From Flexivirga endophytica (GTDB taxonomy: Bacteria; Actinomycetota; Actinomycetes; Actinomycetales; Dermatophilaceae): a DNA stretch of 64,000 bases. The notes beneath the pieces were generated by a model, which saw only the letters and a list, made by a program, of their open reading frames with translations, did no database searches and was not told the DNA's origin. The position numbers were made by a program, and so were the translations under genes. Where the stretch lies: positions 62,001 to 126,000 of the forward strand of contig NZ_BMHI01000008.1 in assembly GCF_014640635.1 (NCBI RefSeq), in the 5' to 3' direction. Below, one piece after another: positions 46,791 to 56,441 of the stretch; the stretch's first letter is position 1, and every line of letters starts with the position of its first letter.

Positions 46791-47600
46791 TCAGAAGATG
46801 CCGCGGGCCTGCAGCCAGGGTGCAGGGTTGACCGGGACGCCACCCAGGTGGATCTCGAGATGCAGGTGCGGACCGGTCGAGTTGCCGGTGTCGCCGGACT
46901 GGCCGACGAGTTGGCCGCGGCCGAGCCATTGGCCAGGCACGACCTGGATCCGCGACATGTGGCCGTAGACGCTCTGGACGCCGTCTCCGTAGTCGATCGT
47001 GACGTGGTTGCCGAGGCCGGGCACCCAGCCCGCCGACACGACGGTGCCGGTGTGCATCGCCAGCAGCGGCGTGCCCCACGCAACCGCGAAGTCGTCGCCC
47101 TCGTGGTAGGTCGAGCCGATCCCGCCGGGTGACACGCGAGGGCCGAAGCCGGACGTCATCCGTCCCTGGCATGCGGCAACGGCACACGTCCACGGGCTCT
47201 CGTGCGGCGTCGGGGAACTTGATGGCTTGGGCTTGGACGGAGTCTTCTTCGCAGTCTTCCCGGTCGTCGGCTTCGGCTTCGGCCGTTCGACGGTGCGATC
47301 TCGAGACACGCCTCCCGGCAGCGCGCGCTTCGGCGTGATGACCGGAGTCGGCTTGGCAGCATTGGCCTTGATGGTGCTGGCCGAACTCGAGTCATAGGGT
47401 CCGGGGTCGATCGCTAAGGTCCGACCGCCGACCGGCAACGGAGTGACTCCAGCGACCATCGCGCCGCCGACGGTGGCAACAACCGCGACCCCGGCAGGGA
47501 CGCCGACGCGGCGGAACTGGCTCTTGGTCGCAACGGCCCGATGCCGACCCTGCGGTCGGACCGGAGTCGGCCGATGCCGTCCCTCGTAATTGCCGCTCAT
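46791..47600 (-). CDS. M23-family peptidoglycan endopeptidase, membrane-anchored or secreted
   Basis: 269 aa from ATG 47600. Basic N-terminus with GRHRP, one hydrophobic segment (about residues 35-58), a Lys/Pro/Thr linker, then the LytM/M23 domain. Zinc ligands are visible: H and D in YHEGDDFAV, and H-x-H in GPHLHLEIH. Predicted to cut peptide crosslinks of the wall outside the membrane. GTG 47639 is an alternative start lying 9 nt after TAAAAT on the minus strand (47654-47649). Confidence 0.9.
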   Translation of the reverse strand: MSGNYEGRHRPTPVRPQGRHRAVATKSQFRRVGVPAGVAVVATVGGAMVAGVTPLPVGGRTLAIDPGPYDSSSASTIKANAAKPTPVITPKRALPGGVSRDRTVERPKPKPTTGKTAKKTPSKPKPSSSPTPHESPWTCAVAACQGRMTSGFGPRVSPGGIGSTYHEGDDFAVAWGTPLLAMHTGTVVSAGWVPGLGNHVTIDYGDGVQSVYGHMSRIQVVPGQWLGRGQLVGQSGDTGNSTGPHLHLEIHLGGVPVNPAPWLQARGIF

Positions 47601-47731
47601 CGATGCGGGACCGTCAGAGGGGGGCGGCCGGAGAAACACACCCGCGTCATTTTATGCGGTTCGCAGTCCGCTGTGGTGAGAAACCGCCCGATTGACTTCC
47701 GACGCTCGCGTGGGCCTTGCGCTCGGCATAC

Positions 47732-47773
47732 ATACCCGGTATACATCTTCTGAACTCGGTGAATACCGGGTAT
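47732..47773 (+). promoter_or_regulatory. Twin PadR-type operators
   Basis: ATACCCGGTAT (47732-47742) and ATACCGGGTAT (47763-47773) are palindromes of the form ATACC-N-GGTAT, each followed by AC. Centres are 31 bp apart, about three helical turns. They lie 29 bp before the PadR gene, so autoregulation of the padR-ABC operon is likely. Confidence 0.7.
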
Positions 47774-47801
47774 ACACCGATCTGTCGGGGGATGGTTCCG
47801 T

Positions 47802-48395
47802 ATGTCGATCAAACACAGCTTGCTCGCGCTGCTGCAAAGCGGCCCGATGTATGGCGCCCAGCTGCGCCAAGAGTTCGAGCACCGCACCGGCGGCACCTGG
47901 CCGCTCAACGTCGGGCAGGTCTACACGACGCTCGGACGGCTCGAGCGGGATGCACTGGTGGTGAGCACCGGCGCGGCCGACGAGGAGGGCCGGATCGCCT
48001 ACCAGCTGACCGACGCGGGGCGGGCCGAGGTCCAGCAGTGGTGGAGCGTGCCAGTGGGTCGCGAGCAGACACCTCGCAACGAGTTGGCGATCAAGCTCGC
48101 TCTGGCGGTGACCCTGCCCGGTGTCGACGTGCAGCAGATCGTGCAGACCCAGCGCACCGCGACGATGACCCACCTGCGGGACCTCACCCGGCTGAAGCGC
48201 GGGGCGGACGGCGAGGACCTCGCCTGGGAGCTCGTGCTCGAGTCGCTGATCTTCGCCGACGAGGCCGAGGTGCGGTGGCTGGACCACGTGGAAGCGAGGA
48301 TCAGCCGCCTCACCCCTACCCGGGCGAAAGCTTCGCGGACGGCGCCCGTCGCCACCGCGGAGAACGCTGGAGCGCGTGAGGGGGCGCGCCGATGA
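47802..48395 (+). CDS. PadR-family transcriptional regulator
   Basis: 197 aa. Winged helix: SLLALLQSGPMYGAQLRQEFEHR and the recognition region NVGQVYTTLGRLERDALV, with the wing GRIAYQLTDAG. The C-terminal half is a helical dimerisation domain followed by a Thr/Ala-rich tail. Coupled by ATGA (48392) to an ABC exporter, which it probably represses in the absence of the exported compound. Confidence 0.93.
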   Translation: MSIKHSLLALLQSGPMYGAQLRQEFEHRTGGTWPLNVGQVYTTLGRLERDALVVSTGAADEEGRIAYQLTDAGRAEVQQWWSVPVGREQTPRNELAIKLALAVTLPGVDVQQIVQTQRTATMTHLRDLTRLKRGADGEDLAWELVLESLIFADEAEVRWLDHVEARISRLTPTRAKASRTAPVATAENAGAREGARR

Positions 48396-49117
48396 CTACT
48401 ACCTCCACGCTGGTCCTCGAGAACGTCGAACGCACGCACGGCACCGGCGAGACCGCGGTGCACGCACTGCGCGGAGTCAGCCTGACTGTGAGCGCCGGTG
48501 AGCTCGTCGCGGTGATGGGTCCGAGTGGCTCCGGCAAGTCGACTCTGCTCAATGTCGCCGGTGGACTCGACACACCGACCGGCGGCACCGTGTCCGTGGA
48601 CGGTGCCGACCTTGCGGGGCTGTCCCGTGCCGGGTTGGACCGGTTGCGACGCCGGACGATGGGCTTCGTGTTCCAGGACCTCAATCTCATCCCGTCGTTG
48701 ACGGCGATCGAAAATGTCTCTCTACCTTTGGAATTGGACGGCCTCAGCGTCCGCAAGGCACGAGCAGCAGCCAAGGACGCATTGGGCAAGGTCGGCATCC
48801 TCGAGCTCGCCGATCGTTTCCCGGAGCACATGTCCGGCGGCCAGCAGCAGCGGGCCGCGATCGCCCGCGCGCTCGTGGGCGACCGCCGCCTCGTGCTGGC
48901 CGACGAGCCGACCGGGGCGCTGGATTCCACGACCGGCGAAGCCGTCCTGCGGACCCTGCGCGATCAGTGCGACGACGGAGCAGCGGGCCTGCTGGTGACA
49001 CACGAGTCACGCCACGCCGCCTGGGCCGACCGCGTGGTCTTCCTGCGTGACGGCGTGGTCGTCGACACGACCGGTGACCCGGCAACGCCGGAGTCCCTGC
49101 TGAGCCGGGTGATCTGA
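48392..49117 (+). CDS. ABC transporter ATP-binding protein (MacB/LolD type)
   Basis: 241 aa. Walker A GPSGSGKST, Q-loop FVFQDLNLIPSL, signature MSGGQQQRAAIARAL, Walker B RLVLADEPTGALD, and switch His in VTHESRHA. Part of a PadR-ATPase-FtsX permease operon typical of bacitracin/lantibiotic-like or macrolide-type detoxification exporters. Substrate unknown. Confidence 0.95.
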   Translation: MTTTSTLVLENVERTHGTGETAVHALRGVSLTVSAGELVAVMGPSGSGKSTLLNVAGGLDTPTGGTVSVDGADLAGLSRAGLDRLRRRTMGFVFQDLNLIPSLTAIENVSLPLELDGLSVRKARAAAKDALGKVGILELADRFPEHMSGGQQQRAAIARALVGDRRLVLADEPTGALDSTTGEAVLRTLRDQCDDGAAGLLVTHESRHAAWADRVVFLRDGVVVDTTGDPATPESLLSRVI

Positions 49118-49118
49118 G

Positions 49119-51758
49119 GTGAGCAGCTCGGGGGAGCGCACTTCGGATCATCGACTCCGGGGCTCAGGGGGCCTCGGAGGGTATGTCGGGGGCTGGCGAG
49201 TCGCGTTGCGGCTCGCCGCCCGCGACATACGCAAGCACCGCGGTCGGGCCGCGCTGGTGGTGCTGCTGATCGGCCTGCCGTTGCTGCTCATCTCGGGAGG
49301 TGGGACGTTCGCGTTCACGAAGGACGTGAATGGCGCCGAGGGCATCACCCGCACGATGGGGTCGAGTCAGGCACTCATCACGAGTACAGGCGATTTTGGC
49401 GGCGATGCACTGACGCAGTCTGTCGACGCCGGCTCGTGGGGGAGCGGGTTTTCGGACCCTGCGTCGTCGCTGCAGTTCCCAGGAAAGCCGAAACATCCGA
49501 ACGCTCATGACATACAGCAGGTGACCGGTGGATCCGTGCTGCCGGTCAGTAAGACGCTTCACCGGGTACGTGTTGGGGACCGCCAGGTGAACGCGAACTT
49601 CCTCGGCATCGACGGCCGCAAACAGGCATATGACGGGATGGCTTCGCTCAGCAGCGGGCATTGGCCGACGAATGCGCACGAGGTGTTGGTCTCCCGAGCG
49701 GGTGCAGCACATGGCATCCCTACCAACGGCACCTTGACGATCGTCTATGGCGACGGCCACCAGACGCGGCTGACCGTCGTCGGTCGGGTGGAGACACCGA
49801 ACGCGGAGGACTTGGTCACGCTGCCCACTTCTGACGCGACCAACTGGTTGCTCGAGCGTGGTGATCCGGTCCGGTGGCCGGAGGTCAAACACCTCAACCG
49901 CTACGGGCTGGCGGTCGCGAGCCGGGAGGTCATCCATCACCCGGCGCAGGCCGAGGCCGACCCTGTTACGGATGAGATGAACTACAGCCCTGTGCCGCCT
50001 GCAGTGTGGGTGCTGCTGGGCATCGGGCTCGTCATCGTGATCGCGCTGTTGGCAGGACCGGCGTTCGCGGCCAGCGGATCCCGTCACCGACGGGCGCTTG
50101 CACAGTTGGCGAGCAATGGTGCGACCAAACGGCAACTGCGTAAATATGTCCTTGCACAAGCGCTGCTGCTCGGTGCCCTCGCGGCGTTGCTCTCTATCGG
50201 GCTCGGAGCTGTCCTCGGTGCGATCGCAGCGAAGCTCTACGGCCACTGGTCGCCGACGACAGCGACGCCCGGACCAGTCGAATTGCGCTGGGGTTGGGGC
50301 ATTGTGGTCTTCGCAGTCGCGGTTGTCGCATCCCTGATCGCGGCGTTCGTGCCGGCCATTGCCGCGTCGCGAGTGAACCTGGTCGCCGTGCTCCGCGGGC
50401 ACGTCTCCGCCGCGAAGGTTCGGGTCGGTTGGCCCATTCTCGGCCTGGTGATCGCAGTGGCAGGTGGCGCCATTCTGACGGCGACGCTGGTCAGCAGTGG
50501 GATCAACGCGCAAGACCTGTCGCCGGGGCTCATGGGCGGCACCATCGTCGGCACGGTCGCGTTGTTCGCCGGCACCCTCATGACGGCACCCTGGCTGCTC
50601 ACTCGTCTGGGCCTGATTGCTCGGCACTTGCCGCTGCCATTCCGGGTCGCGGCACGTGATGTCAGTCGCCAACGAGGTCGGGCCGTTGCGACCGTGGGGG
50701 CGATCCTGGCAACCGTCGCCGCACTGACCACGCTGTCCATCGCGTTCGCCAGCTCGGACCGCGCGAGCAGCGATGCCTACCAGCCGTCGCTGCCTGCCGG
50801 GGAGGCGCTCGTCACGGTCATGCAGGGCGGTACGACGGAAGCGACCTCCGCGGCGGCGATCGTCCGGCACGCCGTACCCGATGCGACCGTGGTGCCGCTG
50901 CGGACGGTGCGCGCGAGGTCGAACGCCTTGGCGGACGCCGAGATCATCGCCGCCACACCGGAGCAGCTCGCCCGGATCTTCCGGCTCGACACCCGTGACA
51001 TCGCAGTGCTCCAGAGCGGTCGCGCGCTGCTGCCGGCCGGTGCGCCGCGGTCGATCACAACCACGATCCGACTCGTCGCGTCGGGGCGCGGCGGTGCCAC
51101 GCTCCCGGCCTACCGTTCGACGCTGAAGACCTTCGAGTCGATGCCGACGAAGGACGGCGCCTACCGCACGTACAGGTCGGGCGTGGCCGCCGCGGCGCTG
51201 GTGTCGACGCACACCGCCGACCGGCTCCCGGGCGGCAGTGCGGTCGGCCGGCTGCTCGTGCGCGCACCCGACGGGATCTCCGCCTCCGCGCAGCAGCAGA
51301 TCGACGAACGCCTCACCGAGGGCAGCTATCTGTATGTCGAGCGTGGTTATGACTCGGTCGGCGCGTGGCTGTACTGGCTCATCGGTGGGGTGTTCGGTCT
51401 GCTCGTGCTGGTCGCCACTTTGGCGTCGACAGCGTTGTCAAACGCCGAATCCCGTGCGGACAGTGCGACACTCGCGTCGCTCGGCGCGCCGGCGTCGCTG
51501 CGCCGAAAGATTGCCGGCGCCAACGCCGCGGTCGTCGGGTTGTTCGGGGCGGTGCTCGGACTCGCGGTCGGAGCAGTGGCCGGGATCGCGGTCAGCAACC
51601 CGGTCAGTCTCGTCACCAATCAGAACTCCCACCACACGGTGACCGCCATACCGTGGCTCCAACTGTTGGTGGTCGCGATCGGCGTGCCGCTGCTCGCCGC
51701 GGCACTAGCCGCGCTCGCGACCCGGGGTCGGGTGCCGATGACCCGGCGGGTCACCTGA
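49119..51758 (+). CDS. FtsX-like ABC permease
   Basis: 879 aa, two FtsX domains. TM1 about residues 43-63, then a long outside domain, a three-helix FtsX block around residues 290-430, more helices to about 490, a second outside domain, and the last three helices from about 745. Conserved FtsX-like pieces: RRALAQLASNGATKRQLRKY and SATLASLGAPASLRRKI. Pairs with the ATPase 1 bp upstream. GTG 49119 is the first in-frame start after the ATPase stop. Confidence 0.92.
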   Translation: MSSSGERTSDHRLRGSGGLGGYVGGWRVALRLAARDIRKHRGRAALVVLLIGLPLLLISGGGTFAFTKDVNGAEGITRTMGSSQALITSTGDFGGDALTQSVDAGSWGSGFSDPASSLQFPGKPKHPNAHDIQQVTGGSVLPVSKTLHRVRVGDRQVNANFLGIDGRKQAYDGMASLSSGHWPTNAHEVLVSRAGAAHGIPTNGTLTIVYGDGHQTRLTVVGRVETPNAEDLVTLPTSDATNWLLERGDPVRWPEVKHLNRYGLAVASREVIHHPAQAEADPVTDEMNYSPVPPAVWVLLGIGLVIVIALLAGPAFAASGSRHRRALAQLASNGATKRQLRKYVLAQALLLGALAALLSIGLGAVLGAIAAKLYGHWSPTTATPGPVELRWGWGIVVFAVAVVASLIAAFVPAIAASRVNLVAVLRGHVSAAKVRVGWPILGLVIAVAGGAILTATLVSSGINAQDLSPGLMGGTIVGTVALFAGTLMTAPWLLTRLGLIARHLPLPFRVAARDVSRQRGRAVATVGAILATVAALTTLSIAFASSDRASSDAYQPSLPAGEALVTVMQGGTTEATSAAAIVRHAVPDATVVPLRTVRARSNALADAEIIAATPEQLARIFRLDTRDIAVLQSGRALLPAGAPRSITTTIRLVASGRGGATLPAYRSTLKTFESMPTKDGAYRTYRSGVAAAALVSTHTADRLPGGSAVGRLLVRAPDGISASAQQQIDERLTEGSYLYVERGYDSVGAWLYWLIGGVFGLLVLVATLASTALSNAESRADSATLASLGAPASLRRKIAGANAAVVGLFGAVLGLAVGAVAGIAVSNPVSLVTNQNSHHTVTAIPWLQLLVVAIGVPLLAAALAALATRGRVPMTRRVT

Positions 51759-51778
51759 GTCGACCACGACCCCCTGTG

Positions 51779-51870
51779 CCGACAGGACACCCGTTCATCG
51801 AGAGGACAGCCAATTCGGACCGACTTGGGCCCGAATCGGCTGTCCTTTCGGTCATCGCCTGTCCTGTCGG
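51779..51870. repeat. Intergenic palindromic element, family B copy 2
   Basis: CCGACAGGACA (51779-51789) pairs with TGTCCTGTCGG (51860-51870). An inner hairpin forms between GAGAGGACAGCC and GGCTGTCCTTTC. The stretch GGACACCCGTTCATCGAG matches family B copy 1 (22303-22416) with one change. Confidence 0.85.
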
Positions 51871-51890
51871 TGAAAAGGGGTGGCTTGTTG

Positions 51891-52168
51891 TGGAGGGGCC
51901 GGGCGGGGTGCGTGGTGCCTGAATCGCGTGAGTTCAGTCACGTACTCGGCGGTAGCCCCGGGGTCAACCTGCGCCTTCGGCCTTGGGGCCACTAGCATCC
52001 GAACTGGACAACGAGGTCCCGGACACGTCGCCCCGGCGAGCGCGGAGACCTCATCCCTTCAGAAGTTCATCACCGAATCAATGAGGGGGCCTGCCTCGTA
52101 CCGCGACGGCGCCATACGGCGCCCGCCCGATGCGCGAGGTCGACTCCCGGGACGAGGACGGATTCCGC
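51891..52168 (+). other. Leader region of sucC
   Basis: About 280 bp without a gene. TAGCAT at 51993-51998 could be a -10, but no good -35 pairs with it, so the start of transcription is unclear. Several GC-rich short inverted repeats are present. Confidence 0.35.
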
Positions 52169-53341
52169 GTGGATCTTTTCGAATATCAGGCGCGCGACAT
52201 GTTCGAGGCGCACGGCGTACCGGTGCTGGCCGGACAGATCGCCACGACTGCCGAGCAGGCCGAGAAGGCCGCTGCCGAGATCGGTGCCAAGTCCGGCGGT
52301 GTGACCGTCGTCAAGGCACAGGTCAAGACCGGTGGCCGCGGCAAGGCCGGTGGCGTGAAGGTCGCCAAGTCGCCGGAGGAAGCGCGTGATCGCGCGGCAG
52401 AGATCCTCGGCATGGACATCAAGGGCCACACCGTCGGCACGGTGATGATCGCGCAGGGCGCGGATATCAAGGAGGAGTACTACTTCTCCGTGCTGCTCGA
52501 CCGGGCCAACCGCAGCTACCTTGCGATGTGCAGCAAGGAGGGCGGCATGGAGATCGAGCAGCTCGCTGTCGAACGCCCGGACGCGCTGGCTCGCGTGGCC
52601 GTCGACCCCAACGTCGGCATCGACGCGGCCAAGGCGAAGGAGATCGTCGACACCGCCGGTTTCGACGCCGAGCTCGGCGCCAAGATCGCCCCGGTGCTGC
52701 AGAAGCTGTGGGACGTCTACCGCGAGGAAGACGCGACGCTGGTCGAGGTCAACCCGCTCGTGCAGACCGGCGCCGGCGACATCGTCGCCCTCGACGGCAA
52801 GGTGACGCTCGACGAGAACGCCGACTTCCGCCACCCTGACCACGAGGCGTTAGAGGACACCGCTGCCGCCGACCCGCTGGAGGCCAAGGCGAAGGCCAAG
52901 AACCTCAACTACGTCAAGCTTGACGGCCAGGTCGGCATCATCGGCAACGGCGCGGGTCTGGTCATGTCCACGCTCGACGTCGTCGCCTACGCCGGCGAGC
53001 AGTATGGCGTGAAGCCCGCCAACTTCCTGGACATCGGCGGCGGCGCCAACGCGCAGGTCATGGCCGACGGCCTGGACGTCATCCTCGGTGACGAGCAGGT
53101 CAAGTCCGTCTTCGTCAACGTCTTCGGTGGCATCACCGCGTGTGACGACGTCGCCAACGGCATCAAGGGTGCGCTGGAGATCCTCGGTGACAACGCGACC
53201 AAGCCGCTCGTCGTGCGTCTCGACGGCAACAACGTCGAGCAGGGCCGCGCGATCCTCAACGAGCTGGCCCACCCGCTCGTGACCCAGGTCGACACGATGG
53301 ACGGCGCTGCGGCCCGGGCCGCCGAGCTCGCCTCCAAGTGA
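52169..53341 (+). CDS. sucC: Succinyl-CoA synthetase (ADP-forming) beta subunit
   Basis: 390 aa. With SucD, interconverts succinyl-CoA and succinate with ATP/ADP in the TCA cycle. ATP-grasp N-terminus starts [20 protein letters not shown]; metal and nucleotide motifs VEVNPLV and the C-terminal [10 protein letters not shown] and [13 protein letters not shown] are present. The start GTG 52169 is set by family length and a GAGGA about 10 nt upstream; earlier in-frame starts add non-family residues. Confidence 0.97.
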   Translation: MDLFEYQARDMFEAHGVPVLAGQIATTAEQAEKAAAEIGAKSGGVTVVKAQVKTGGRGKAGGVKVAKSPEEARDRAAEILGMDIKGHTVGTVMIAQGADIKEEYYFSVLLDRANRSYLAMCSKEGGMEIEQLAVERPDALARVAVDPNVGIDAAKAKEIVDTAGFDAELGAKIAPVLQKLWDVYREEDATLVEVNPLVQTGAGDIVALDGKVTLDENADFRHPDHEALEDTAAADPLEAKAKAKNLNYVKLDGQVGIIGNGAGLVMSTLDVVAYAGEQYGVKPANFLDIGGGANAQVMADGLDVILGDEQVKSVFVNVFGGITACDDVANGIKGALEILGDNATKPLVVRLDGNNVEQGRAILNELAHPLVTQVDTMDGAAARAAELASK

Positions 53342-53377
53342 CCGCTGACGGCATACGAAACTAAGGAATCACCAATA

Positions 53378-54262
53378 ATGGCAATCTTTTTGGATGCTGA
53401 CAGCAAGATCATCGTCCAGGGTATGACGGGCGGCATGGGCTCCAAGCACACCGCGCTGATGCTCGAGGCCGGCTCCAACATCGTCGGCGGCGTCAACGCC
53501 CGCAAGGCCGGCACCACCGCGGAGATCGGCGGCAAGGAGCTGCCCGTCTACGGCACCGTCAAGGAGGCCATGGAGGCCACTGGCGCAAACGTGTCGGTCG
53601 CCTTCGTGCCGCCGAAGTTCGCCAAGGACGCCGCGATCGAGGCGATCGATGCCGAGATCCCGCTGCTGGTCGTCATCACTGAGGGCATCCCGGTGAAGGA
53701 CTCCGCCGAGTTCTACAACTACTCGATCGGCAAGAAGACCCGGATCATCGGCCCGAACTGCCCCGGCATCATCACGCCGGGAGAGTCGCTGGCCGGCATC
53801 ACGCCGCACACCATCGCGGGCAAGGGTCCGATCGGCCTGGTCTCCAAGTCGGGCACGCTGACCTACCAGATGATGTACGAGTTGCGTGACTACGGCTTCA
53901 CCACGGGCATCGGCATCGGCGGTGACCCGGTCATCGGCACCACGCACATCGACGCGCTCGAGGCGTTCGAGGCCGACCCCGACACCAAGGCCATCGTGAT
54001 GATCGGTGAGATCGGCGGAGACGCCGAGGAGCGCGCCGCGGCATACATCAAGGAGCACGTGACCAAGCCCGTCGTCGGGTATGTCGCAGGCTTCACCGCC
54101 CCCGAGGGCAAGACCATGGGCCACGCCGGCGCCATCGTCTCCGGCTCGTCCGGCACCGCCGCGGCGAAGAAGGAAGCCCTCGAGGCCGCCGGCGTCAAGG
54201 TCGGCAAGACGCCGTCCGAGACCGCCGAGCTGATGCGGGAGATCCTGAAGAACCTCGCCTGA
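53378..54262 (+). CDS. sucD: Succinyl-CoA synthetase alpha subunit
   Basis: 294 aa partner of SucC. CoA-binding [15 protein letters not shown] near the N-terminus and the phospho-His loop [15 protein letters not shown] near residue 246, both complete. AAGGAA precedes ATG 53378, 36 bp after sucC, so one operon. Ends at a strong terminator. Confidence 0.98.
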   Translation: MAIFLDADSKIIVQGMTGGMGSKHTALMLEAGSNIVGGVNARKAGTTAEIGGKELPVYGTVKEAMEATGANVSVAFVPPKFAKDAAIEAIDAEIPLLVVITEGIPVKDSAEFYNYSIGKKTRIIGPNCPGIITPGESLAGITPHTIAGKGPIGLVSKSGTLTYQMMYELRDYGFTTGIGIGGDPVIGTTHIDALEAFEADPDTKAIVMIGEIGGDAEERAAAYIKEHVTKPVVGYVAGFTAPEGKTMGHAGAIVSGSSGTAAAKKEALEAAGVKVGKTPSETAELMREILKNLA

Positions 54263-54273
54263 CAAGCGCTTTC

Positions 54274-54310
54274 GAGCCGGCCGTCGGAACACTGTTCCGG
54301 CGGCCGGTTC
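54274..54310 (+). terminator. Terminator after sucD
   Basis: GAGCCGGCCGTCGGAAC (54274-54290) pairs with GTTCCGGCGGCCGGTTC (54294-54310) around a 3-nt loop; one mismatch. Followed shortly by GTTTC. Confidence 0.75.
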
Positions 54311-54428
54311 GTCGTTTCTCCGCACAATCTCCTGGGCCCGTGGGCCCTGTGACCGATCGGTTCCCTTCAGTAGCCTGGTTTTTCGCAACATGCCGTGGAC
54401 TGTCGGGGGTCCACGACAGGAGGTTCGG

Positions 54429-54611
54429 ATGACCACACGAGGCGCTGCTCGGCCGGGCTCGCGCGGTGAGCGCGGCCAGGGAACGCTGGAGTATGTCGGC
54501 ATGATCGCGCTGGCTGCTCTGCTGGTCCTGGCGATCGTCGCAGCCTTCGGTAAGGGGACGAGCCTCGCCGACGTCGTCAGTGGTGCCCTGGGCAAAATCA
54601 CCGGGATCTGA
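54429..54611 (+). CDS. Flp/Fap-type (type IVb) pilin 1
   Basis: 60 aa. Prepilin with a short basic leader, the processing site RGQGTLEYVGM (cleavage after the Gly, mature Glu nearby) and a hydrophobic helix IALAALLVLAIVAAF. Strong AGGAGG ribosome site just before ATG 54429. First gene of the plus-strand part of the Tad locus. Very similar to the pilin on the opposite strand at 57826, sharing EYVGMIALAALLV. Confidence 0.93.
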   Translation: MTTRGAARPGSRGERGQGTLEYVGMIALAALLVLAIVAAFGKGTSLADVVSGALGKITGI

Positions 54612-54669
54612 TCGGGCACTTCTCGCGTCGAAGCCGGGAAGCGGATTGGCCGACAGGGAGGAACGCCGG

Positions 54670-55341
54670 GTGAGCACCACGAAGCAACGTCTTCGTCGTC
54701 GAGCCGAGGATGACAGTGGCCAGGTGGCGACCGGCCTGATCATCTGCGCCGTACTCGCGCTGGTCGCCGTCACCTTCTGGGTGATGCTGCCGATCGGCTC
54801 CGCGGTCAACCAGAAGTCCAGCGCGCAGAACGCCGCCGACGCTGCGGCCCTCGCCGGCGCCGATGACGTGATCGAGCACGTGATCCAGGACGTGAGCACC
54901 CTGCCGGTCGGGCCGTTCGAACCCAAGACGTTCTTCTGCGGGCTGGGGGAGTCCGATGCCCGCAGACTCGCGCAGAGCAACGGTGCCCACGTGACCAGCT
55001 ACTGCTATGACTGGCGCCGTGACGAAGCGGCGGTCGCCGTCGCGTCGAACAAGGCCCTGTCCGGCGGCCAGCACTCCAAGGCGAAGGCTGTCGCCCGCAC
55101 CGGGGTTCCGTGGGGCGCGTGCCACTTCGTCGGTTTGCCGAAACCCACGCCGACGCCGAAACCCAGCCCCAGTTCGTCGAGTTCGTCACCGGCGCCGACT
55201 CCCAGCAGCAGCGCGCCGCCCGAGCCGGTTCAGTTGGTCTGCGGCGGTACGACGATCGACTACGACCTCAAAGACGGGCACCTCGTCGTCCACGATCCGC
55301 AGGCGCTGCGCAATATGTTGAAGGCTCGCCTGGTGGACTGA
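54670..55341 (+). CDS. TadG/TadE-like pilus-associated protein
   Basis: 223 aa. One N-terminal helix (LIICAVLALVAVTFWVML) right after DSGQVATG, the pattern of the TadG N-terminal domain, then QNAADAAALAGAD, typical of TadG. The C-terminal half carries a Pro/Ser/Thr linker (KPTPTPKPSP) and a small folded end. Likely a pseudopilin-like or anchor component of the Tad pilus. GTG 54670 is chosen because the basic leader and the helix follow at once. Confidence 0.82.
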   Translation: MSTTKQRLRRRAEDDSGQVATGLIICAVLALVAVTFWVMLPIGSAVNQKSSAQNAADAAALAGADDVIEHVIQDVSTLPVGPFEPKTFFCGLGESDARRLAQSNGAHVTSYCYDWRRDEAAVAVASNKALSGGQHSKAKAVARTGVPWGACHFVGLPKPTPTPKPSPSSSSSSPAPTPSSSAPPEPVQLVCGGTTIDYDLKDGHLVVHDPQALRNMLKARLVD

Positions 55342-55391
55342 CCGACGTCCTGCCCGAGAAGTTCTGCCCCCGGAGAAAGGAACCACCCGAC

Positions 55392-56441
55392 GTGCTTTCC
55401 AGTGTGCGAGTCCGAGGAGGTGCTCTCGCCGCATCGGTCGCCGTGCTGTTGACCGGCGCCGTTGCAGCCCCGGCATCCGCTGCCGGCACCGATGACATCC
55501 CCATCGCGGGCACCTTCGTCTACAACGGTTACAACGATCCCTCCAACGCCGAGGTCCACGGCGCGATCCACGCCGTGGTGCGCGTGCCCGGCGGCACCGC
55601 CGTCTACTACTCGATCGGCGGGAAGGGCGCCAGCCCGGGCGCGGTCATGCCGACCGTCGGGCTGGCTTCGTCATACCCGGTCGGGGCCGCCTGGTCCGTC
55701 AGTGTCGTCGACACGAGTGGTCTGAAGCTCTATCTGCCGCTCGGCACCAGCGACCGAAAATGCTTGTGCAGCAACCAATCCGACATCACGGACTACGGCG
55801 GCACCTCGAAGCCGGAGGTCGGCTGGGCGATCCTGCCACCACTTCCGAAAGACCTCAAGAGCGTCACCGTGCGGTTCGGCTTCGGCAATCTGGTGGTCGA
55901 TGTGCCGGTGACCGACGAGCTGCCGTCACCGGCGAGCGCGAAGGCGCCGGTCATCTTGGGCGGCGGCTGGCCGCAACTGCCGGACGAGGCGTCGATCAAG
56001 CAGGCGGACCCGAAGCCATCCATCCGTCCGCTGGTCAGCAACGTGGCCGACCCCGACACCGCGACCAAGCGGTCCTCGGACGAGACCGCGATCTCGGTGG
56101 ACAGCGATGTGCTCTTCGACTACGGCAAGGCGAGCCTGACGCCGAAGGCGCAGGGGACTCTGCAGAAGGTGGCTGCCGAGTTGTCCGCGAAGGGCGCCGG
56201 AAACGTGTCCGTCGTCGGCTACACCGACAGCAGCGGTAGCGAGTCGTTCAACCAGACCCTGTCGGAGCGGCGGGCGACGTCGGTGCAGAAGGCTTTGCAG
56301 AAGCTGGTGCACAAGAAGGGCCTGACCTTCAGCTCTTCCGGCAAGGGCGAGAAGGACCCGGTCGCCGACAACGCCACTGACGACGGGCGCAAGCTCAACC
56401 GGAGGGTCACCGTGACCTTCAAGACGGGTGGTGGCCAGTGA
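55392..56441 (+). CDS. Secreted protein with C-terminal OmpA-like peptidoglycan-binding domain
   Basis: About 349 aa. Signal peptide ends ASAAGTDD. An unrecognised beta-rich part (residues 35-215) precedes the OmpA/MotB domain: VLFDYGKASLTPKAQ, GYTDSSGSESFNQTLSERRATSV, and KLNRRVTVTF. In a Gram-positive cell this should bind wall peptidoglycan and could anchor the pilus or lipoproteins. AAAGGA lies about 9 nt before GTG 55392. The stop overlaps the next start. Confidence 0.88.
   Translation: MLSSVRVRGGALAASVAVLLTGAVAAPASAAGTDDIPIAGTFVYNGYNDPSNAEVHGAIHAVVRVPGGTAVYYSIGGKGASPGAVMPTVGLASSYPVGAAWSVSVVDTSGLKLYLPLGTSDRKCLCSNQSDITDYGGTSKPEVGWAILPPLPKDLKSVTVRFGFGNLVVDVPVTDELPSPASAKAPVILGGGWPQLPDEASIKQADPKPSIRPLVSNVADPDTATKRSSDETAISVDSDVLFDYGKASLTPKAQGTLQKVAAELSAKGAGNVSVVGYTDSSGSESFNQTLSERRATSVQKALQKLVHKKGLTFSSSGKGEKDPVADNATDDGRKLNRRVTVTFKTGGGQ

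Noticed and set aside
49164-51212. 682-residue frame antisense to the FtsX permease
   Set aside because: Arg/Gln-rich shadow without motifs; the permease frame has clear FtsX pieces.
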